Source of the DNA: Salana multivorans
Lineage (GTDB): Bacteria; Actinomycetota; Actinomycetes; Actinomycetales; Beutenbergiaceae
Direction: 5' to 3'
NCBI RefSeq assembly: GCF_003751805.1
Contig: NZ_RKHQ01000001.1
Location: forward strand, 682,001 to 746,000
DNA length: 64,000 bases
Below the pieces are notes generated by a model that worked only from the letters and a program-made list of their open reading frames with translations, did no database searches and was not told the origin of the DNA. Below are positions 1 through 10,795 of the stretch, in pieces. Numbering within the stretch: the stretch's first letter is position 1; the number at the start of each line of letters is the position of its first letter. A program made the translations under genes and the position numbers.

Positions 1-774
1 CGTGGAGGTGCCCGGCGTGGCCTGCGCCGTCGCGTCGGGCAGCCAGGTGTGGACCGGCCACATCGGGGCCTTGACCGCGAAGGCGACGAAGAACGCGACG
101 AACAGCCACTTCTCCATCGTCGGGTCGGCGATGACGCCGGCGAGGTTGTCGATGAGGAAGCCCTGCTCCCCGCCCGGCCCGTTGAGGAACGTCACGACGA
201 CGCCGACGAGCATGACCAGCCCGCCCGCGAGGGAGTACAGCAGGAACTTGACCGCGGCCGCCCGCCGGTTCGGTCCGCCGAACATCCCGATGAGGAAGTA
301 GACGGGCAGCAGCATGACCTCGAACACGACGTAGAACAGGAACAGGTCGCGTGCCGCGAACACCGCGACCATGAGGCCGGTGAGCGAGAGCAGCAGCGCG
401 ATGAACGTCGCGCGGCGCCGGGCGACGAGCGCGGGGTCGGCGTCGTCGTCGGGAACGGCGCGCCAGTCCGACGCGATGACGACGGGGACGAGCCCGACGG
501 CCAGGAGGACCATGACGAGGCCGAGGCCGTTGACGCCCACCGCGTAGCTGACGCCCATGGCGGGGATCCACGGCGCCGTCTGCGTGAGCTGGACGCGCGC
601 GGCGTCGGCGACGTCGAACTGCGTCGCCATCGCGACCGCGATCGCGACGACGACGAGCGAGACGACGAGGCCGTACGCGCGGGCCACCTTGTGCAGGGCG
701 GGGACGAACCAGAGGAGAGCCGCCGCGATGATCGGCAGCGCGATCAGGACGGTGATCCAGGGCAGGGTGCTCAA
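1..774 (-). CDS. nuoM: NADH-quinone oxidoreductase subunit M (partial, N-terminal 258 residues)
   Basis: Antiporter-like membrane subunit of complex I, which couples NADH-to-menaquinone electron transfer to proton pumping. Translating the minus strand gives a TTG start at 774 preceded by AGGAGG six bases upstream. The protein opens with hydrophobic helices. It contains the antiporter-type glutamate in FEVMLLP (about Glu152) and the lysine in FAVKAPMWPVHTWLPDA (about Lys235), both typical of NuoM. The gene runs off the window, so the C-terminal half is not visible. It follows nuoL by 15 bases and is the last visible gene of the nuo operon; nuoN would be expected beyond the edge. Confidence 0.95.
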   Translation of the reverse strand, partial: MSTLPWITVLIALPIIAAALLWFVPALHKVARAYGLVVSLVVVAIAVAMATQFDVADAARVQLTQTAPWIPAMGVSYAVGVNGLGLVMVLLAVGLVPVVIASDWRAVPDDDADPALVARRRATFIALLLSLTGLMVAVFAARDLFLFYVVFEVMLLPVYFLIGMFGGPNRRAAAVKFLLYSLAGGLVMLVGVVVTFLNGPGGEQGFLIDNLAGVIADPTMEKWLFVAFFVAFAVKAPMWPVHTWLPDATAQATPGTST

Positions 775-789
775 GTGTCTCCTCCTCTC

Positions 790-2721
790 TTACATCCGGA
801 CGAAGTGAAGGACGACGGCGATGAGGACGAACCCGCCGAGGATCATGAGGCCGTAGCTGCGCACCATGCCGTTCTGGAGCTTGCGCAGCGCCCGCCCGAG
901 CCCGACGGTGCCCTCGGCGGCCCCCCGGATCGCGCCGTCGACCACGGCGGTGTCCGCGTAGACGAGCGTGCGCGAGAGGTCCTGGCCGGGGCGCTGGAAG
1001 ACCGCCTCGTTGACGGCGTCGCCGTAGAAGTCCTGCCGGGCCGCGCGGGTGAGCACGCTGCCGGTCGGTGGGGTGATCGGGACGGGGTTGCGCCCGTACT
1101 GCCGCCACGCGAGCAGGATCCCGACCGCGACGAGCGCGAGCGAGACGCCCATGATGACCGGCACCGGGAGCACGGGCGGGTGCGCCTCGTGGTCGACGTG
1201 ACCCGTCACCGGCTCGAGCCAGCCGACGATGCCGTCGCCGAGCGAGAGGAGGAAGCCGAGGGTCACGGCCCCGATCGCGAGGACGATCATCGGGATCGTC
1301 ATGACGGCCGGGGACTCGTGCGGGTGGCGGACGGGGCGCCGGTCGTCGGGACCGAGCAGGTCGGCGTTGTCGACCCAGCGCGCCTTGCCGGTGAAGGTCA
1401 TGAAGAACATCCGCGACATGTAGAACGCCGTGATGCCCGCGCCGACCAGCGTCACGGTGCCGAGCACCCAGGGCTGCCAGCCCGAGCCGACGAACGCCGC
1501 CTCGATGATCTTGTCCTTGGAGTAGAACCCGGCGAACGGCGGGACGCCCATGATCGCGAGCCAGCCGGCGCCGAACGTCAGCCAGGTGACGACCATGAAC
1601 TTGCGCAGGGCGCCGTAGCGGCGCATGTCGACGTCGTCGCCCATCCCGTGCATGACGGAGCCGGCCCCGAGGAACAGACCGGCCTTGAAGAAGCCGTGCG
1701 TCACGAGGTGGAAGATCGCGAACGCGTACCCGATCGGGCCGAGCCCGGCCGCGAGCACCATGTAGCCGATCTGGGACATCGTCGAGCCGGCGAGCGACTT
1801 CTTGATGTCGTCCTTGGCGCAGGCGACGCCGGCCCCGAACAGGAGTGTCACGGCACCGATGACGACCACGACGAGCTGCGCGGTCGGCGCCGCGTCGAAG
1901 ATCGAGGCCGACCGGACGATGAGGTAGACGCCGGCCGTCACCATCGTGGCGGCGTGGATGAGCGCGGAGACCGGCGTCGGGCCGGCCATCGCGTCACCGA
2001 GCCACGCCTGCAGCGGGACCTGGGCCGACTTGCCGCACGCGCCGAGCAGGAGCATGAGGCCCGTGGCGATCAGCATCGGGGAGTTGACGGTCGAGAGGGC
2101 GGCGACACCGGCGTCGACGTCGGCGAAGCTCACGCTGCCGAACGTGGCGAACAGGAGCCCCATCGCGACGATGAGCCCCATGTCACCGACGCGGTTCATG
2201 ACGAACGCCTTCTTCGCCGCGACCGCGTTCGGGGTGTGGAAGTTCCAGAACCCGATGAGCAGGTAGGACGCGAGACCGACGCCCTCCCAGCCGACGAACA
2301 GCAGCGCGTAGGAGTCCGCCATCACCAGGACGAGCATCGCGGCGACGAACAGGTTGAGGTACGCGAAGAACCGGCGGCGGGCCCGGTCGTGCGCCATGTA
2401 GCCGATCGAGTAGACGTGGATCAGCGTGCCGACGAACGTGATGAGCATGACGAAGGTCAGCGACAGCGGGTCGATCCGCAGCCCGGCCTCCACCGACAGG
2501 TCGCCGGCCGGCAGCCAGTCGTAGAGGGGGACGTCGATCACGCGCTCGGCGACGGGGCGACCCATCACCTCGAGCAGCACGAGGAGCCCGACGACGAACG
2601 ACGCGGCGGACGCGACCGTCGCGAGCAGGTGGCCCCACGCGTTCGATCGCCGGCCGAGCAGCAGGAGCAGCCCGGAGCTGGCGAGCGGGACGGCGATGGC
2701 GAGCCAGGAGTACTCGATCAT
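790..2721 (-). CDS. nuoL: NADH-quinone oxidoreductase subunit L
   Basis: Distal antiporter-like proton-pumping subunit of complex I with the long lateral helix; 643 residues, a normal length. The start is ATG at 2721, giving MIEYSWLAIA, two bases after the nuoK stop; an upstream in-frame extension would run through nuoK and is rejected. Typical motifs are FVGWEGVGLASYLLIGFW near residue 125 and KSAQVPLQAWLGDAMAGPTP with the following SALIHAATMV, which carry the conserved Lys and His of the pumping path. A C-terminal membrane helix ends LHFVRM. Its position between nuoK and nuoM fits the standard nuoA-N order. Confidence 0.97.
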   Translation of the reverse strand: MIEYSWLAIAVPLASSGLLLLLGRRSNAWGHLLATVASAASFVVGLLVLLEVMGRPVAERVIDVPLYDWLPAGDLSVEAGLRIDPLSLTFVMLITFVGTLIHVYSIGYMAHDRARRRFFAYLNLFVAAMLVLVMADSYALLFVGWEGVGLASYLLIGFWNFHTPNAVAAKKAFVMNRVGDMGLIVAMGLLFATFGSVSFADVDAGVAALSTVNSPMLIATGLMLLLGACGKSAQVPLQAWLGDAMAGPTPVSALIHAATMVTAGVYLIVRSASIFDAAPTAQLVVVVIGAVTLLFGAGVACAKDDIKKSLAGSTMSQIGYMVLAAGLGPIGYAFAIFHLVTHGFFKAGLFLGAGSVMHGMGDDVDMRRYGALRKFMVVTWLTFGAGWLAIMGVPPFAGFYSKDKIIEAAFVGSGWQPWVLGTVTLVGAGITAFYMSRMFFMTFTGKARWVDNADLLGPDDRRPVRHPHESPAVMTIPMIVLAIGAVTLGFLLSLGDGIVGWLEPVTGHVDHEAHPPVLPVPVIMGVSLALVAVGILLAWRQYGRNPVPITPPTGSVLTRAARQDFYGDAVNEAVFQRPGQDLSRTLVYADTAVVDGAIRGAAEGTVGLGRALRKLQNGMVRSYGLMILGGFVLIAVVLHFVRM

Positions 2722-2723
2722 CC

Positions 2724-3023
2724 TCAGCCCTTCAGGAGACTCGGCTCGTCGACGGAGACGGTCCGTCGGGCGCGGTAGATGGACACGATGATCGCGAGCC
2801 CGACGACGACCTCGGCCGCCGCGACGACCATGACGTAGAACGCCATGACCTGACCGGTGAGCTGGCCGTGCACGCGGGAGAACGTGACGAGGGCGAGGTT
2901 GCACGAGTTGAGCATGAGCTCGACACCCATGAACGCGAGGATCGCGTTGCGGCGGGTGAGCACGGTCACCGCCCCGATGGTGAACAGGATGCTCGAGAGC
3001 ACCAGGTAGTGCATGAGGGTCAC
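2724..3023 (-). CDS. nuoK: NADH-quinone oxidoreductase subunit K
   Basis: Small three-helix membrane subunit of complex I, 99 residues, exactly the family size. It has the helix glutamate motif [15 protein letters not shown] and the second conserved glutamate in [13 protein letters not shown], both part of the central proton path. The GTG start at 3023 overlaps the nuoJ stop by four bases (GTGA), so it is probably translated by coupling to nuoJ. The C-terminus is short and charged. Confidence 0.97.
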   Translation of the reverse strand: MTLMHYLVLSSILFTIGAVTVLTRRNAILAFMGVELMLNSCNLALVTFSRVHGQLTGQVMAFYVMVVAAAEVVVGLAIIVSIYRARRTVSVDEPSLLKG

Positions 3024-4006
3024 GACCGGTCCCCCTTCTCCTCGAGGTCGGACCGGCCGTCGTCGGTCGGTTCCGACTCGTGATCGGACTCGGGCTCCGG
3101 CAGGTCGCCGCGCTCCTCGGCGAGCATGTCCTCGACCGTCTCCGTCACGACCGCGCGCTCGACGTCGGCCTCGGCCGCGAGCGCGGCCGCCGACTGCTCG
3201 GGCGTTGGCGCGGGCGGCCGGGACAGGTAGCGGCCCTCGGCGATCTGGGCGACGTGACCGTCGAAGCTCGCCGGGTCCAGCTCCTGGCCCCGGATGCGCA
3301 GGACGCGCGGGACCGAGATGTCGATCGGGCGGCCGTACGGGTCGAGGGCCGGGACGTCGGCGGCGTTGTGCTCGGCGTAGACACCGGGCGCCGGCATCGG
3401 GGTGAGTACCTGCGAGCCCTCGCCGCGCGCGTAGGCGCGCTGGCGCAGCCGCACGGTCGCCTTCTGGTTGCGGGCCTGCTGGAGCGCCTCGCGGTGGGTC
3501 AGCGTGATCGCCGAGAGCGCCGCGACGATGAGCAGCACCCCGACGAGCTCGAGCGTGAACACGGTCGCGCCGAAGATCACGTGGGCGACGCCGGCCGGGT
3601 TCGTGTTGGCGTTGGCGACCTCGAGCCCGACGGCGTCCGGCAGCGTCGCCGTGACGATCACGCCGGCCAGGACGGCGACGAGGCCGGCCCCGAGGACGTA
3701 CGCGACCCAGCGCTGCGCCTTGAGCGTGTCGACCGCGGCGTCGGCGGCATCGACCCCGACGAGCATGAGCACGAAGACGAACAGGATCATGATCGCGCCG
3801 GTGTAGACGACCACCTGAGCGACGCCGAGGAACGGCGCCTCGAGCATCGTGTAGAGGAACGCCATGCCGATCATGACGAAGATGAGCCCGACGGCGGCGT
3901 GCACCGGCTTGCGCGCGAACAGCAGCGCGAGCGCGGCGATCACCATGAGGGGCGCGATGATCCAGAAGATCGCGACCTCCCCGCCGGTTCCGACGACGGA
4001 GTCCAT
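3020..4006 (-). CDS. nuoJ: NADH-quinone oxidoreductase subunit J with long C-terminal tail
   Basis: Five-helix membrane subunit of complex I; its third helix ([18 protein letters not shown], about residues 60-78) is the characteristic J segment. The start is ATG at 4006, which shares one base with the nuoI stop (TGATG), with GGGGAGGG just upstream. The protein has 328 residues. The membrane part ends near residue 170, and the rest is a hydrophilic tail rich in Glu, Asp, Pro and Ala, ending EEKGDRS. Such tails occur in actinobacterial NuoJ proteins; the function of this one is unknown. Confidence 0.95.
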   Translation of the reverse strand: MDSVVGTGGEVAIFWIIAPLMVIAALALLFARKPVHAAVGLIFVMIGMAFLYTMLEAPFLGVAQVVVYTGAIMILFVFVLMLVGVDAADAAVDTLKAQRWVAYVLGAGLVAVLAGVIVTATLPDAVGLEVANANTNPAGVAHVIFGATVFTLELVGVLLIVAALSAITLTHREALQQARNQKATVRLRQRAYARGEGSQVLTPMPAPGVYAEHNAADVPALDPYGRPIDISVPRVLRIRGQELDPASFDGHVAQIAEGRYLSRPPAPTPEQSAAALAAEADVERAVVTETVEDMLAEERGDLPEPESDHESEPTDDGRSDLEEKGDRS

Positions 4007-4725
4007 CAGTCCCTCCCCTTGGCGGACGAGGCGCCCGCGGATCCAGCCGGTGCCGCGCCGGCCGCCTTGACGGCCGCCGGGAGGCTCGGGTCCTCGGGAC
4101 GCTCCCGCTCCACCCAGGCCACCTGGGACGGGGTCGGCGCGGTGACGTCGCCCGCGTAGTAGTCGCGGTCCGTCGTGCCCTCCACCATCGGGTGCGGCGC
4201 GGCGAGCATCCCCTCCCTGAGCGGGGCGAGCAGCTCGTCCTTGGTGAAGATGAGGCCCTCGCGGGTCGGGCCGGCGAGCTCGTACTCGTTCGTCATCGTG
4301 AGCGCGCGCGTCGGGCACGCCTCGATGCACAGGGCGCAGAAGATGCACCGCAGGTAGTTGATCTCGTAGACGCGGCCGTAGCGCTCGCCGGGCGAGAACT
4401 GCTCGTCTGGCGTGTTCTCGCCGGCCTCGACGAAGATCGCGTCCGCCGGGCAGGCCCACGCGCACAGCTCGCAGCCGATGCACTTCTCCAGCCCGTCCGC
4501 GTAGCGGTTGAGCTGGTGGCGGCCGTGGTAGCGCGGCTGCGTCGGGTGCTTCACGAACGGGTACTGCTCCGTGACCATCGGCCGGAACATGTTCGAGAAC
4601 GTGACGCCGAAGCCGGCGACGGGGGCGAACAGCTCCGCGATCGCGCTGCCGCGCCTGGCGACGGCGGCGTCCGTGATCGGCGTGCTGGACCCCGTCGAGC
4701 CGGCCCTCTGCTCTGGCTCAGCCAT
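4006..4725 (-). CDS. nuoI: NADH-quinone oxidoreductase subunit I
   Basis: Peripheral-arm subunit carrying two [4Fe-4S] clusters (N6a and N6b) that lead electrons towards NuoB. It has 239 residues. Both ferredoxin motifs are complete: Cys82, 85, 88 and 92 in [12 protein letters not shown], and Cys127, 130, 133 and 137 in [12 protein letters not shown]. The start at 4725 (MAEPEQRAG) overlaps the end of nuoH by eight bases and has GAGGAGTC upstream. A hydrophilic stretch rich in Ala, Pro and Gly forms the last 40 residues. Confidence 0.97.
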   Translation of the reverse strand: MAEPEQRAGSTGSSTPITDAAVARRGSAIAELFAPVAGFGVTFSNMFRPMVTEQYPFVKHPTQPRYHGRHQLNRYADGLEKCIGCELCAWACPADAIFVEAGENTPDEQFSPGERYGRVYEINYLRCIFCALCIEACPTRALTMTNEYELAGPTREGLIFTKDELLAPLREGMLAAPHPMVEGTTDRDYYAGDVTAPTPSQVAWVERERPEDPSLPAAVKAAGAAPAGSAGASSAKGRD

Positions 4726-6097
4726 GGCTGGACTCCTCGTTTCCGGACGGTGCGGACGATGGGGTGGCACCGGCGTCGGCGGCCGGGCCGGTGCCCGCCG
4801 TCGCGGTGCCCGGGACGAGCCCGACGGACACGGTGCGACGCCGGGGGGCCGGCGGGAGGACCTGGCCGGGCAGCGGCGGGACGGGGTAGCCGTCCGCCAG
4901 CGGGTCGTACTCCCGCGGGACGGTCGCGGCGACCACCGGTTCGGGTTCCTTCCTGGTCGGCCAGACCAGGAGCAGGACGAGGGCGACCCCGAGCGGGATC
5001 GCGATCCACCACAGGAGCGTGGAGAGCTGGACCTCAGCGAACTGGCGCGTCGCCTGCACGGCCACGACGGCGACGAGCCACACGAGCGCCGTCGGGATGA
5101 GGACCTTCCAGCCGATGTTCATGAACTGGTCGTACCGGAAGCGCAGCAGCGTCCCGCGGACCCAGAAGAAGAAGAACATGACGAGCCACATCTTGAGGAA
5201 GAACCACAGGAAGGGCCACCAGCCCTCGTTGAACATGCCGCCCGCGATGGCCGAGATCGGCCACGGGGCGCGCCAGCCGCCGAGGAAGAGCGTCGTCGCG
5301 ATCGCCGAGACGTTGAACATGTTGATGTACTCGGCGAGGAAGAACCAGGCGAACTTCATCGAGGAGTACTCGGTCATGTGACCGGCGACCAGCTCCCCCT
5401 CGGCCTCGGGCAGGTCGAACGGGAGGCGGTTGACCTCACCGACCATCGAGACGATGTAGACGAGGAACGCCGGTAGGAGGGCCAGCGCCCACCAGAAGTT
5501 CGTCTGCGCCTCGACGATCGCCGAGGTCGACATCGACCCGGAGACCACGAACACGCTCACGAGCGAGAGGCCCATGGCCAGCTCGTAGGAGATCACCTGC
5601 GCGGTGCCGCGGACGGAGCCGAGCAGCGGGTACGTGGAGCCGGAGGCCCAGCCGCCGAGCATGATCCCGTACACGCCGAACGAGGCGACGGCCAGGATGT
5701 AGAGCACCGCGACCGGCATGTCGGTGAGCTGCAGCGGCGTGAGGACGCCGAACATGCTGACCTCGGGGCCCATCGGGATGACCGCGAAGATGAGCAGCGA
5801 GGCGAACACCGTGATGAGCGGCGCGAGGATGTAGACGAACTTGTCGGCCGCCTTGACGATCATGTCCTCCTTGAGGAGGAGCTTGATCGCGTCGGCGAGC
5901 GACTGGAACAGGCCGAGCGGACCGTGGGTGTTCGGGCCGGGCCGCACCTGCATCCGGCCGAGCACGCGCCGCTCGGCCCAGATGGCGAGCAGCACGTTGA
6001 GCAGCAGGAAGACGAGGATCCCGACGGCCTTGATGACCCAGATCCACCAGGTGTCGTTGCTGAAGTCGGCGACGACGCCATGGTTGACGGCGTTCAC
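4718..6097 (-). CDS. nuoH: NADH-quinone oxidoreductase subunit H
   Basis: Membrane subunit that with NuoB and NuoD forms the quinone-binding chamber. It has 459 residues, somewhat longer than the family core because of a C-terminal extension rich in Pro, Ala and Gly. Recognisable segments are [17 protein letters not shown] near residue 45 and the acidic loop [19 protein letters not shown] in the middle. The GTG start at 6097 overlaps the nuoG stop as GTGA, with GGAGGTGG upstream inside nuoG. The following nuoI overlaps by eight bases. Confidence 0.96.
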   Translation of the reverse strand: MNAVNHGVVADFSNDTWWIWVIKAVGILVFLLLNVLLAIWAERRVLGRMQVRPGPNTHGPLGLFQSLADAIKLLLKEDMIVKAADKFVYILAPLITVFASLLIFAVIPMGPEVSMFGVLTPLQLTDMPVAVLYILAVASFGVYGIMLGGWASGSTYPLLGSVRGTAQVISYELAMGLSLVSVFVVSGSMSTSAIVEAQTNFWWALALLPAFLVYIVSMVGEVNRLPFDLPEAEGELVAGHMTEYSSMKFAWFFLAEYINMFNVSAIATTLFLGGWRAPWPISAIAGGMFNEGWWPFLWFFLKMWLVMFFFFWVRGTLLRFRYDQFMNIGWKVLIPTALVWLVAVVAVQATRQFAEVQLSTLLWWIAIPLGVALVLLLVWPTRKEPEPVVAATVPREYDPLADGYPVPPLPGQVLPPAPRRRTVSVGLVPGTATAGTGPAADAGATPSSAPSGNEESSHG

Positions 6098-8547
6098 TTG
6101 GCCACCTCCACGATCTCTCCGGCGCGGACGCCGAGATGGGCGGTCGAGGGGAAGTCCCTCGGGTCGGCCGGCACCCACACGACACCGTCGACCACGCCGG
6201 CGACGACGAGCGGGTACTCCGCCTCGCCGCGCGGGCCGCGCAGCCGCACCGTCGGGGAGTCGGCGACGCCGAGCGCGTCCGCCGTCGCCCGCGACATCAT
6301 CGCGACCGGGCGGCGCGCCGTCCCGGCCAGGTGCGGCTCGAAGTCCTGGCCGCGACCGGCGTCGAGCAGGAGCCGCCACGTGGCGAGCACCGCCTGACCC
6401 TCGCCGGGCGCCGGCACCGGGCCGGGCTGGGCCGCGCCGAGCGCGACGCGCTCGCCGCGCCAGAGCTGCGGCTCGGTGGCGGTGAGCGTCACGCCGAGCT
6501 CGTCGCAGAGCATCCGGATGACCTCGGCGTCGCTGCGGGCCGGCGTCTCGAACACCTCGTCGAACCGGCGCGGCCGGCCCTCCCAGGTGAGGAACGTGCC
6601 GGCCTTCTCGACGGGCGGCGCCACGGGGAGCACGACGTCGGCCAGCTCGGTGACCTCCGACGCGCGGACCTCGAGCGAGACGACGATCCCGCCGGCGGCG
6701 CGGACCGCCTCGAGCGCGGCGCGGGCCGCGTCCGGGTCGGGCAGGTCGGACAGCTCGACACCGCCGATCACGACGCCGGCGAGCTCGCCGGAGGCGAGGG
6801 CGGCGAGGATCCCGACGAGGTCGCGCCCCGGCGTCTCGGGCACCGGGGCGCCCCAGGCTGCGGCGATCTCGGCGCGCGCGGCCTGGTCGGCCACGGGGCG
6901 GCCGCCGGGCAGGAGCTGCGGCAGCAGGCCGGCCTCGACGGCGGCGCGGTCGCCGGCGCGGCGCGGGACCCACGCGAGGCGGGCGCCCGTGCGCGTCGCC
7001 AGCTCGGCCGCCGCGGCGAGACCGCCGCGGACGGCGGCGAGCCGCTCGCCGACGAGGACGACGCCGAGGCGTCCCTCCCCGCCGAGCTCCGTCACCGAGG
7101 CCAGCACCTCGGGCTCGGTGCCGGGCGCCGCGGGCAGGAGCGTCGCGTGCATCTTGGTCGAGCCGCGGGACAGGAACGGGGCGACCGTCCGGACGCGGGT
7201 GCCGCCGGCGAGGACAGCCTTGCGCAGCCGCAGGAAGATCGTCGCCGCCTCGTCCTCCGGCTCGAGGCCGACGAGCAGGACGTCGGCGTTCTCCAGGTCC
7301 CCGTACGTGACGCCGATCCCGGACGCGGCGACGCGCGCGGCCAGGAAGTCGGCCTCCTCGGAGCTGCCGTAGGCGCGGGAGCGGAAGTCGACGTCGTTCG
7401 TGCCGAGGACGCCGCGGGTGAAGGAGCTCCAGGCGAGCGCGTCCTCGTAGGTGAGGCGGCCGCCCGGCAGGGCTGCGAGACGACCGCGGCGCTGCGCGAG
7501 CAGCGTCGCGGCGACGTCGAGCGCGTCGCCCCAGCTCGTCTCGACGAGGTCGCCCGTCCCGTCCGGGTTCTCCCGGACGAGCGGCGCGAGCAGCCGGTCG
7601 GGCGCCGCCTGCCAGCGGAAGGCGAACCGGTCCTTGTCGCTGACCCACTCCTCGTTGACGGCCATGTCCTCGCCGGCGAGTCGACGCAGGACGACGCCGC
7701 GGCGGTGGTCGACGCGGATCGCGGCGCCACAGGCGTCGTGCTCGGCGATCGACGGGGCGGAGACGAGGTCGAACGGGCGGGCGCGGAAGCGGTAGCTCGC
7801 CGAGGTGAGCGCGCCGACCGGGCAGATCTGGATCGTGTTGCCCGAGAAGTAGGAGGCGAACGGCTGACCGGACTCGTCGAGCTCGGCCGGTCCCACGGGC
7901 GAGCTACCCGTGAAGCCGAGCACCTCGGCGTCGAACACGCCGATCTGCTGGCGCGCGCCCCGCATCTGCAGGTCGATGAACGGGTCGCCGGCGATCTCGT
8001 CGGAGAACCGGGTGCACCGCTGGCACAGGATGCAGCGCTCGCGGTCGAGGAGGATCTGGGTCGAGACCGAGATCGGCTTCGGGTAGGTCCGCTTGACGCC
8101 GTGGAACCGGCTGACCTCGCGGCCGGCCGTCATCGCCTGGTTCTGCAGCGGGCACTCGCCGCCCTTGTCGCAGATGGGGCAGTCGAGGGGGTGGTTGATG
8201 AGGAGGAACTCCATCACCCCCTCCTGCGCCTTGTCCGCGACCTCGCTGGTCATCTGCGTGTTGACGACCATGCCAGGGGAGACCTCGAGCGTGCAGGAGG
8301 CCTGCGGCTTCGGCATCGGGCGCAGGGTGCCCTCGCGGTCCGGCATCGCGACCTCGACGAGGCACTGGCGGCAGGCGCCGGCCGGCTTGAGCAGCGGGTG
8401 GTCGCAGAAGCGCGGGATGGCGATCCCGAGGTCCTCGGCCGCCCGGATGACGAGCGTGCCCTTGGGCACCTCGGTGGTGAAGCCGTCGATCGTCACCTCG
8501 ACGAGCGGCACGAGCTGCGTAGCCGGCGTGGGCTGCGTCGTCGTCAT
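6094..8547 (-). CDS. nuoG: NADH-quinone oxidoreductase subunit G, N7 cluster ligands absent
   Basis: Largest peripheral subunit of complex I (817 residues), carrying Fe-S clusters on a degenerate molybdopterin-oxidoreductase fold. Cluster ligands seen: Cys48, 59, 62 and probably 85 for the [2Fe-2S] N1b; His119, Cys123, 126 and 132 in [17 protein letters not shown] for N5; Cys172, 175, 178 and 242 for N4. At the N7 site known from Escherichia coli and Thermus, the four cysteines (C-x2-C-x3-C-x27-C) are replaced by Ala268, Asp271, Ala275 and Ser303, so no N7 cluster can form there. The start at 8547 overlaps nuoF as ATGA. The C-terminal half is divergent, as usual for this family. Confidence 0.95.
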   Translation of the reverse strand: MTTTQPTPATQLVPLVEVTIDGFTTEVPKGTLVIRAAEDLGIAIPRFCDHPLLKPAGACRQCLVEVAMPDREGTLRPMPKPQASCTLEVSPGMVVNTQMTSEVADKAQEGVMEFLLINHPLDCPICDKGGECPLQNQAMTAGREVSRFHGVKRTYPKPISVSTQILLDRERCILCQRCTRFSDEIAGDPFIDLQMRGARQQIGVFDAEVLGFTGSSPVGPAELDESGQPFASYFSGNTIQICPVGALTSASYRFRARPFDLVSAPSIAEHDACGAAIRVDHRRGVVLRRLAGEDMAVNEEWVSDKDRFAFRWQAAPDRLLAPLVRENPDGTGDLVETSWGDALDVAATLLAQRRGRLAALPGGRLTYEDALAWSSFTRGVLGTNDVDFRSRAYGSSEEADFLAARVAASGIGVTYGDLENADVLLVGLEPEDEAATIFLRLRKAVLAGGTRVRTVAPFLSRGSTKMHATLLPAAPGTEPEVLASVTELGGEGRLGVVLVGERLAAVRGGLAAAAELATRTGARLAWVPRRAGDRAAVEAGLLPQLLPGGRPVADQAARAEIAAAWGAPVPETPGRDLVGILAALASGELAGVVIGGVELSDLPDPDAARAALEAVRAAGGIVVSLEVRASEVTELADVVLPVAPPVEKAGTFLTWEGRPRRFDEVFETPARSDAEVIRMLCDELGVTLTATEPQLWRGERVALGAAQPGPVPAPGEGQAVLATWRLLLDAGRGQDFEPHLAGTARRPVAMMSRATADALGVADSPTVRLRGPRGEAEYPLVVAGVVDGVVWVPADPRDFPSTAHLGVRAGEIVEVAK

Positions 8548-9857
8548 GCCGTGACCTCCTTGGGGGTACGGGCGGGGTTCGAGGTCACGCTCTCCAGCGC
8601 GCTGGCCTCCGGCGGGAAGAGCTCCCACGCCGGGGTGTGGCAGCCCGCCTCGAACTCGTCGCGGAAGTGCTGCAGACCGCTCGTGACCGGCGTCGTCGCG
8701 GCGTCGCCGAGCGCGCAGAAGCTGCGGCCGAAGATGTTGTTCGCGACGTCGTCGAGCGTCTGGATGTCCTCGGGCGTCCCCTGCCCCGCCTCCAGGCGGT
8801 GCATGAGCTGCTGCATCCAGTAGGTGCCCTCGCGGCACGGGGTGCACTTGCCGCACGACTCGTGCTTGTAGAAGTCGATCCAGCGCGTCACGGCCCGCAC
8901 GACCGAGACCGTCTCGTCGAAGATCTGCAGCGCGCGCGTGCCGAGCATCGAGCCGGCGGCGGCCACCGAGTCGAAGTCGAGCGGGACGTCGAGGTGCTCC
9001 TGCGTGAGGATCGGCGTGGAGGAGCCGCCCGGGGTCCAGAACTTGAGCCGGTGGCCCCTGCGGATGCCCCCGGCCAGCTCGAGCAGCTCGCGCAGCGTGA
9101 TGCCCATGGGCGCCTCGTACTGGCCGGGGCGCTCGACGTGGCCGGAGAGGGAGAAGATGCCGTGCCCGGAGCTCTTGGCCGTGCCGAGCCCGGAGAACCA
9201 CTCGGCGCCACCGAGGACGATGCCCGGCACCGACGCGATCGACTCGACGTTGTTGACCACCGTCGGGCGGGCGTACAGGCCCGCGACGGCGGGGAACGGC
9301 GGCTTGAGCCGGGGCTGGCCGCGGCGGCCCTCGAGCGAGTCGAGCAGCGCCGTCTCCTCGCCGCAGATGTAGGCGCCGGCGCCCGCGTGGACCGTGACCC
9401 TGAGGTCGCCGAGCAGCCCGGCGTCGCTCGCCTCGCGAACGGCGGCGAGCAGGCGGCGGTAGACCTGGACGACCTCGCCGCGCAGGTAGATGAACGCGTG
9501 GTCGCAGCCGATCGCGCGCGAGGTGATCGCCACGCCCTCGACGAGGACGTGGGGGTTGGCCATCATGAGCGGGATGTCCTTGCACGTCCCCGGCTCGGAC
9601 TCGTCCGCGTTGACGACGAGGTAGCGGGGGCCGCCGTCCGGCGGGGGGAGGAAGCTCCACTTGAGGCCGGTCGGGAAGCCGGCGCCGCCGCGGCCGCGCA
9701 GGTTCGACCCCTTCACCAGGTTGACGATGTCACCCGGGGCCATGTCGTTCGCGATCGCGAGCGCGCGGTACCCGCCGTGCTCGCGGTAGGTCTGGAGCGT
9801 CCAGGACGCCTCGGCGTCCCAGATGTCCGACAGGACGGGGGTCAGCACGTCGGTCAT
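8544..9857 (-). CDS. nuoF: NADH-quinone oxidoreductase subunit F
   Basis: NADH-oxidising flavoprotein of complex I, 437 residues. The FMN/NADH-binding glycine-rich segment RGRGGAGFPTGLKW lies at about residues 54-67 and VVNADESEPGTCKD at 81-94. Cluster N3 ligands are Cys335, 338 and 341 in ESCGKCTPCREG plus Cys381 in FCALGD. Start and stop overlap the neighbours nuoE and nuoG as ATGA, which indicates translational coupling through the NADH-dehydrogenase module E-F-G. Confidence 0.98.
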   Translation of the reverse strand: MTDVLTPVLSDIWDAEASWTLQTYREHGGYRALAIANDMAPGDIVNLVKGSNLRGRGGAGFPTGLKWSFLPPPDGGPRYLVVNADESEPGTCKDIPLMMANPHVLVEGVAITSRAIGCDHAFIYLRGEVVQVYRRLLAAVREASDAGLLGDLRVTVHAGAGAYICGEETALLDSLEGRRGQPRLKPPFPAVAGLYARPTVVNNVESIASVPGIVLGGAEWFSGLGTAKSSGHGIFSLSGHVERPGQYEAPMGITLRELLELAGGIRRGHRLKFWTPGGSSTPILTQEHLDVPLDFDSVAAAGSMLGTRALQIFDETVSVVRAVTRWIDFYKHESCGKCTPCREGTYWMQQLMHRLEAGQGTPEDIQTLDDVANNIFGRSFCALGDAATTPVTSGLQHFRDEFEAGCHTPAWELFPPEASALESVTSNPARTPKEVTA

Positions 9858-10795
9858 GACTCGCTCCCAGAGGTCTCACCCTGCTGATCGGGCTCGCCGC
9901 GGTTGTCCGCGCCGCTGGCCTCGGCCTCGCCGATCGGCTCGGCGTGCTCGGCGCTCGAGCCCGGCCCGCCGACGCCGGCGTCGTCGGCCGCCTCGGCCGT
10001 CGTCGCGTCCGAGGTCGGCTCGCCGGTGGCCGCCCGCGGCTCCGCGGCCGCCTCGGCGCCGGGCGATCCGGCCGGGTAGGCCGGGGCGGCCCAGTGCCGC
10101 TCGCGCGAGATCTCGAGGCCGACGAGCGTCGGGGCGCCGCCGGCCGGGCCGTCGTCGACCAGGCCGTCCTCGAACCCGGCCAGGACCCTCGAGACGGACC
10201 TGAAGTCCTGCACGACGGGGCCGCGGTCGGCCCGGACCGGCGTCCCGGAGCGCAGCTCGTCGACCACCTCGACCGCGCGGGCCGGGGTCATGTTGTCGAA
10301 GAACTCCCAGTTGACCATGACGACCGGGGCGTAGTCGCAGGCGGCGTTGCACTCGATCCGCTCGAGCGTGATGGCGCCGTCGTCCGTCGTCTCGTCGTTG
10401 CCGATCCCGAGGTGGGAGCTGACGGCGTCGTAGACCGCGTCGCCGCCCATGACGGCGCACAGCGTGTTCGTGCAGACGCCAACCGTGTAGCTGCCGTTCG
10501 GCTTGCGCTTGTACTGGCTGTAGAACGTCGCGACGGCCGAGACCTCGGCGCGGCTCAGGTCCAGCAGCTCGGCGCACAGCGCGATGCCGCGGGGCGAGAC
10601 GAACGAGTCGACCGACTGGATGAGGTGGAGCATCGGCAGCAGCGCGCTGCGGGGCTCGGGGTAGCGCGCGATGATCGCCGCGCTGTCCTCGCGCAGCCGC
10701 GCCTCGGTCGCCGGGTCGTAGCCCGAGGGTCCGCCGGACGGGGTCGCGACGGCCGATGCGGCCATGGCGTCCGCCAGGTACAGGTCGTCGGTCAT
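9854..10795 (-). CDS. nuoE: NADH-quinone oxidoreductase subunit E with C-terminal extension
   Basis: Thioredoxin-fold [2Fe-2S] subunit (cluster N1a) next to NuoF. Ligands are Cys108 and Cys113 in [12 protein letters not shown] and Cys149 and Cys153 in [10 protein letters not shown]. The family core of roughly 170 residues ends near residue 210. The remaining 100 residues are low-complexity, rich in Ala, Glu, Gly and Ser, and the total is 313. The start [10 protein letters not shown] at 10795 overlaps nuoD as ATGA; a longer in-frame start would lie inside nuoD. The tail is probably disordered and its role is unknown. Confidence 0.95.
   Translation of the reverse strand: MTDDLYLADAMAASAVATPSGGPSGYDPATEARLREDSAAIIARYPEPRSALLPMLHLIQSVDSFVSPRGIALCAELLDLSRAEVSAVATFYSQYKRKPNGSYTVGVCTNTLCAVMGGDAVYDAVSSHLGIGNDETTDDGAITLERIECNAACDYAPVVMVNWEFFDNMTPARAVEVVDELRSGTPVRADRGPVVQDFRSVSRVLAGFEDGLVDDGPAGGAPTLVGLEISRERHWAAPAYPAGSPGAEAAAEPRAATGEPTSDATTAEAADDAGVGGPGSSAEHAEPIGEAEASGADNRGEPDQQGETSGSES

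Noticed and set aside
49-2778. 909-codon open frame on the plus strand
   Set aside because: Antisense to nuoM, nuoL and nuoK. The product is almost only Arg, Asp, Glu, His and Gly, the known artefact of GC-rich antisense frames.
6136-8823. 895-codon open frame on the plus strand
   Set aside because: Antisense to nuoG with its complete cluster motifs; composition is that of a shadow frame.
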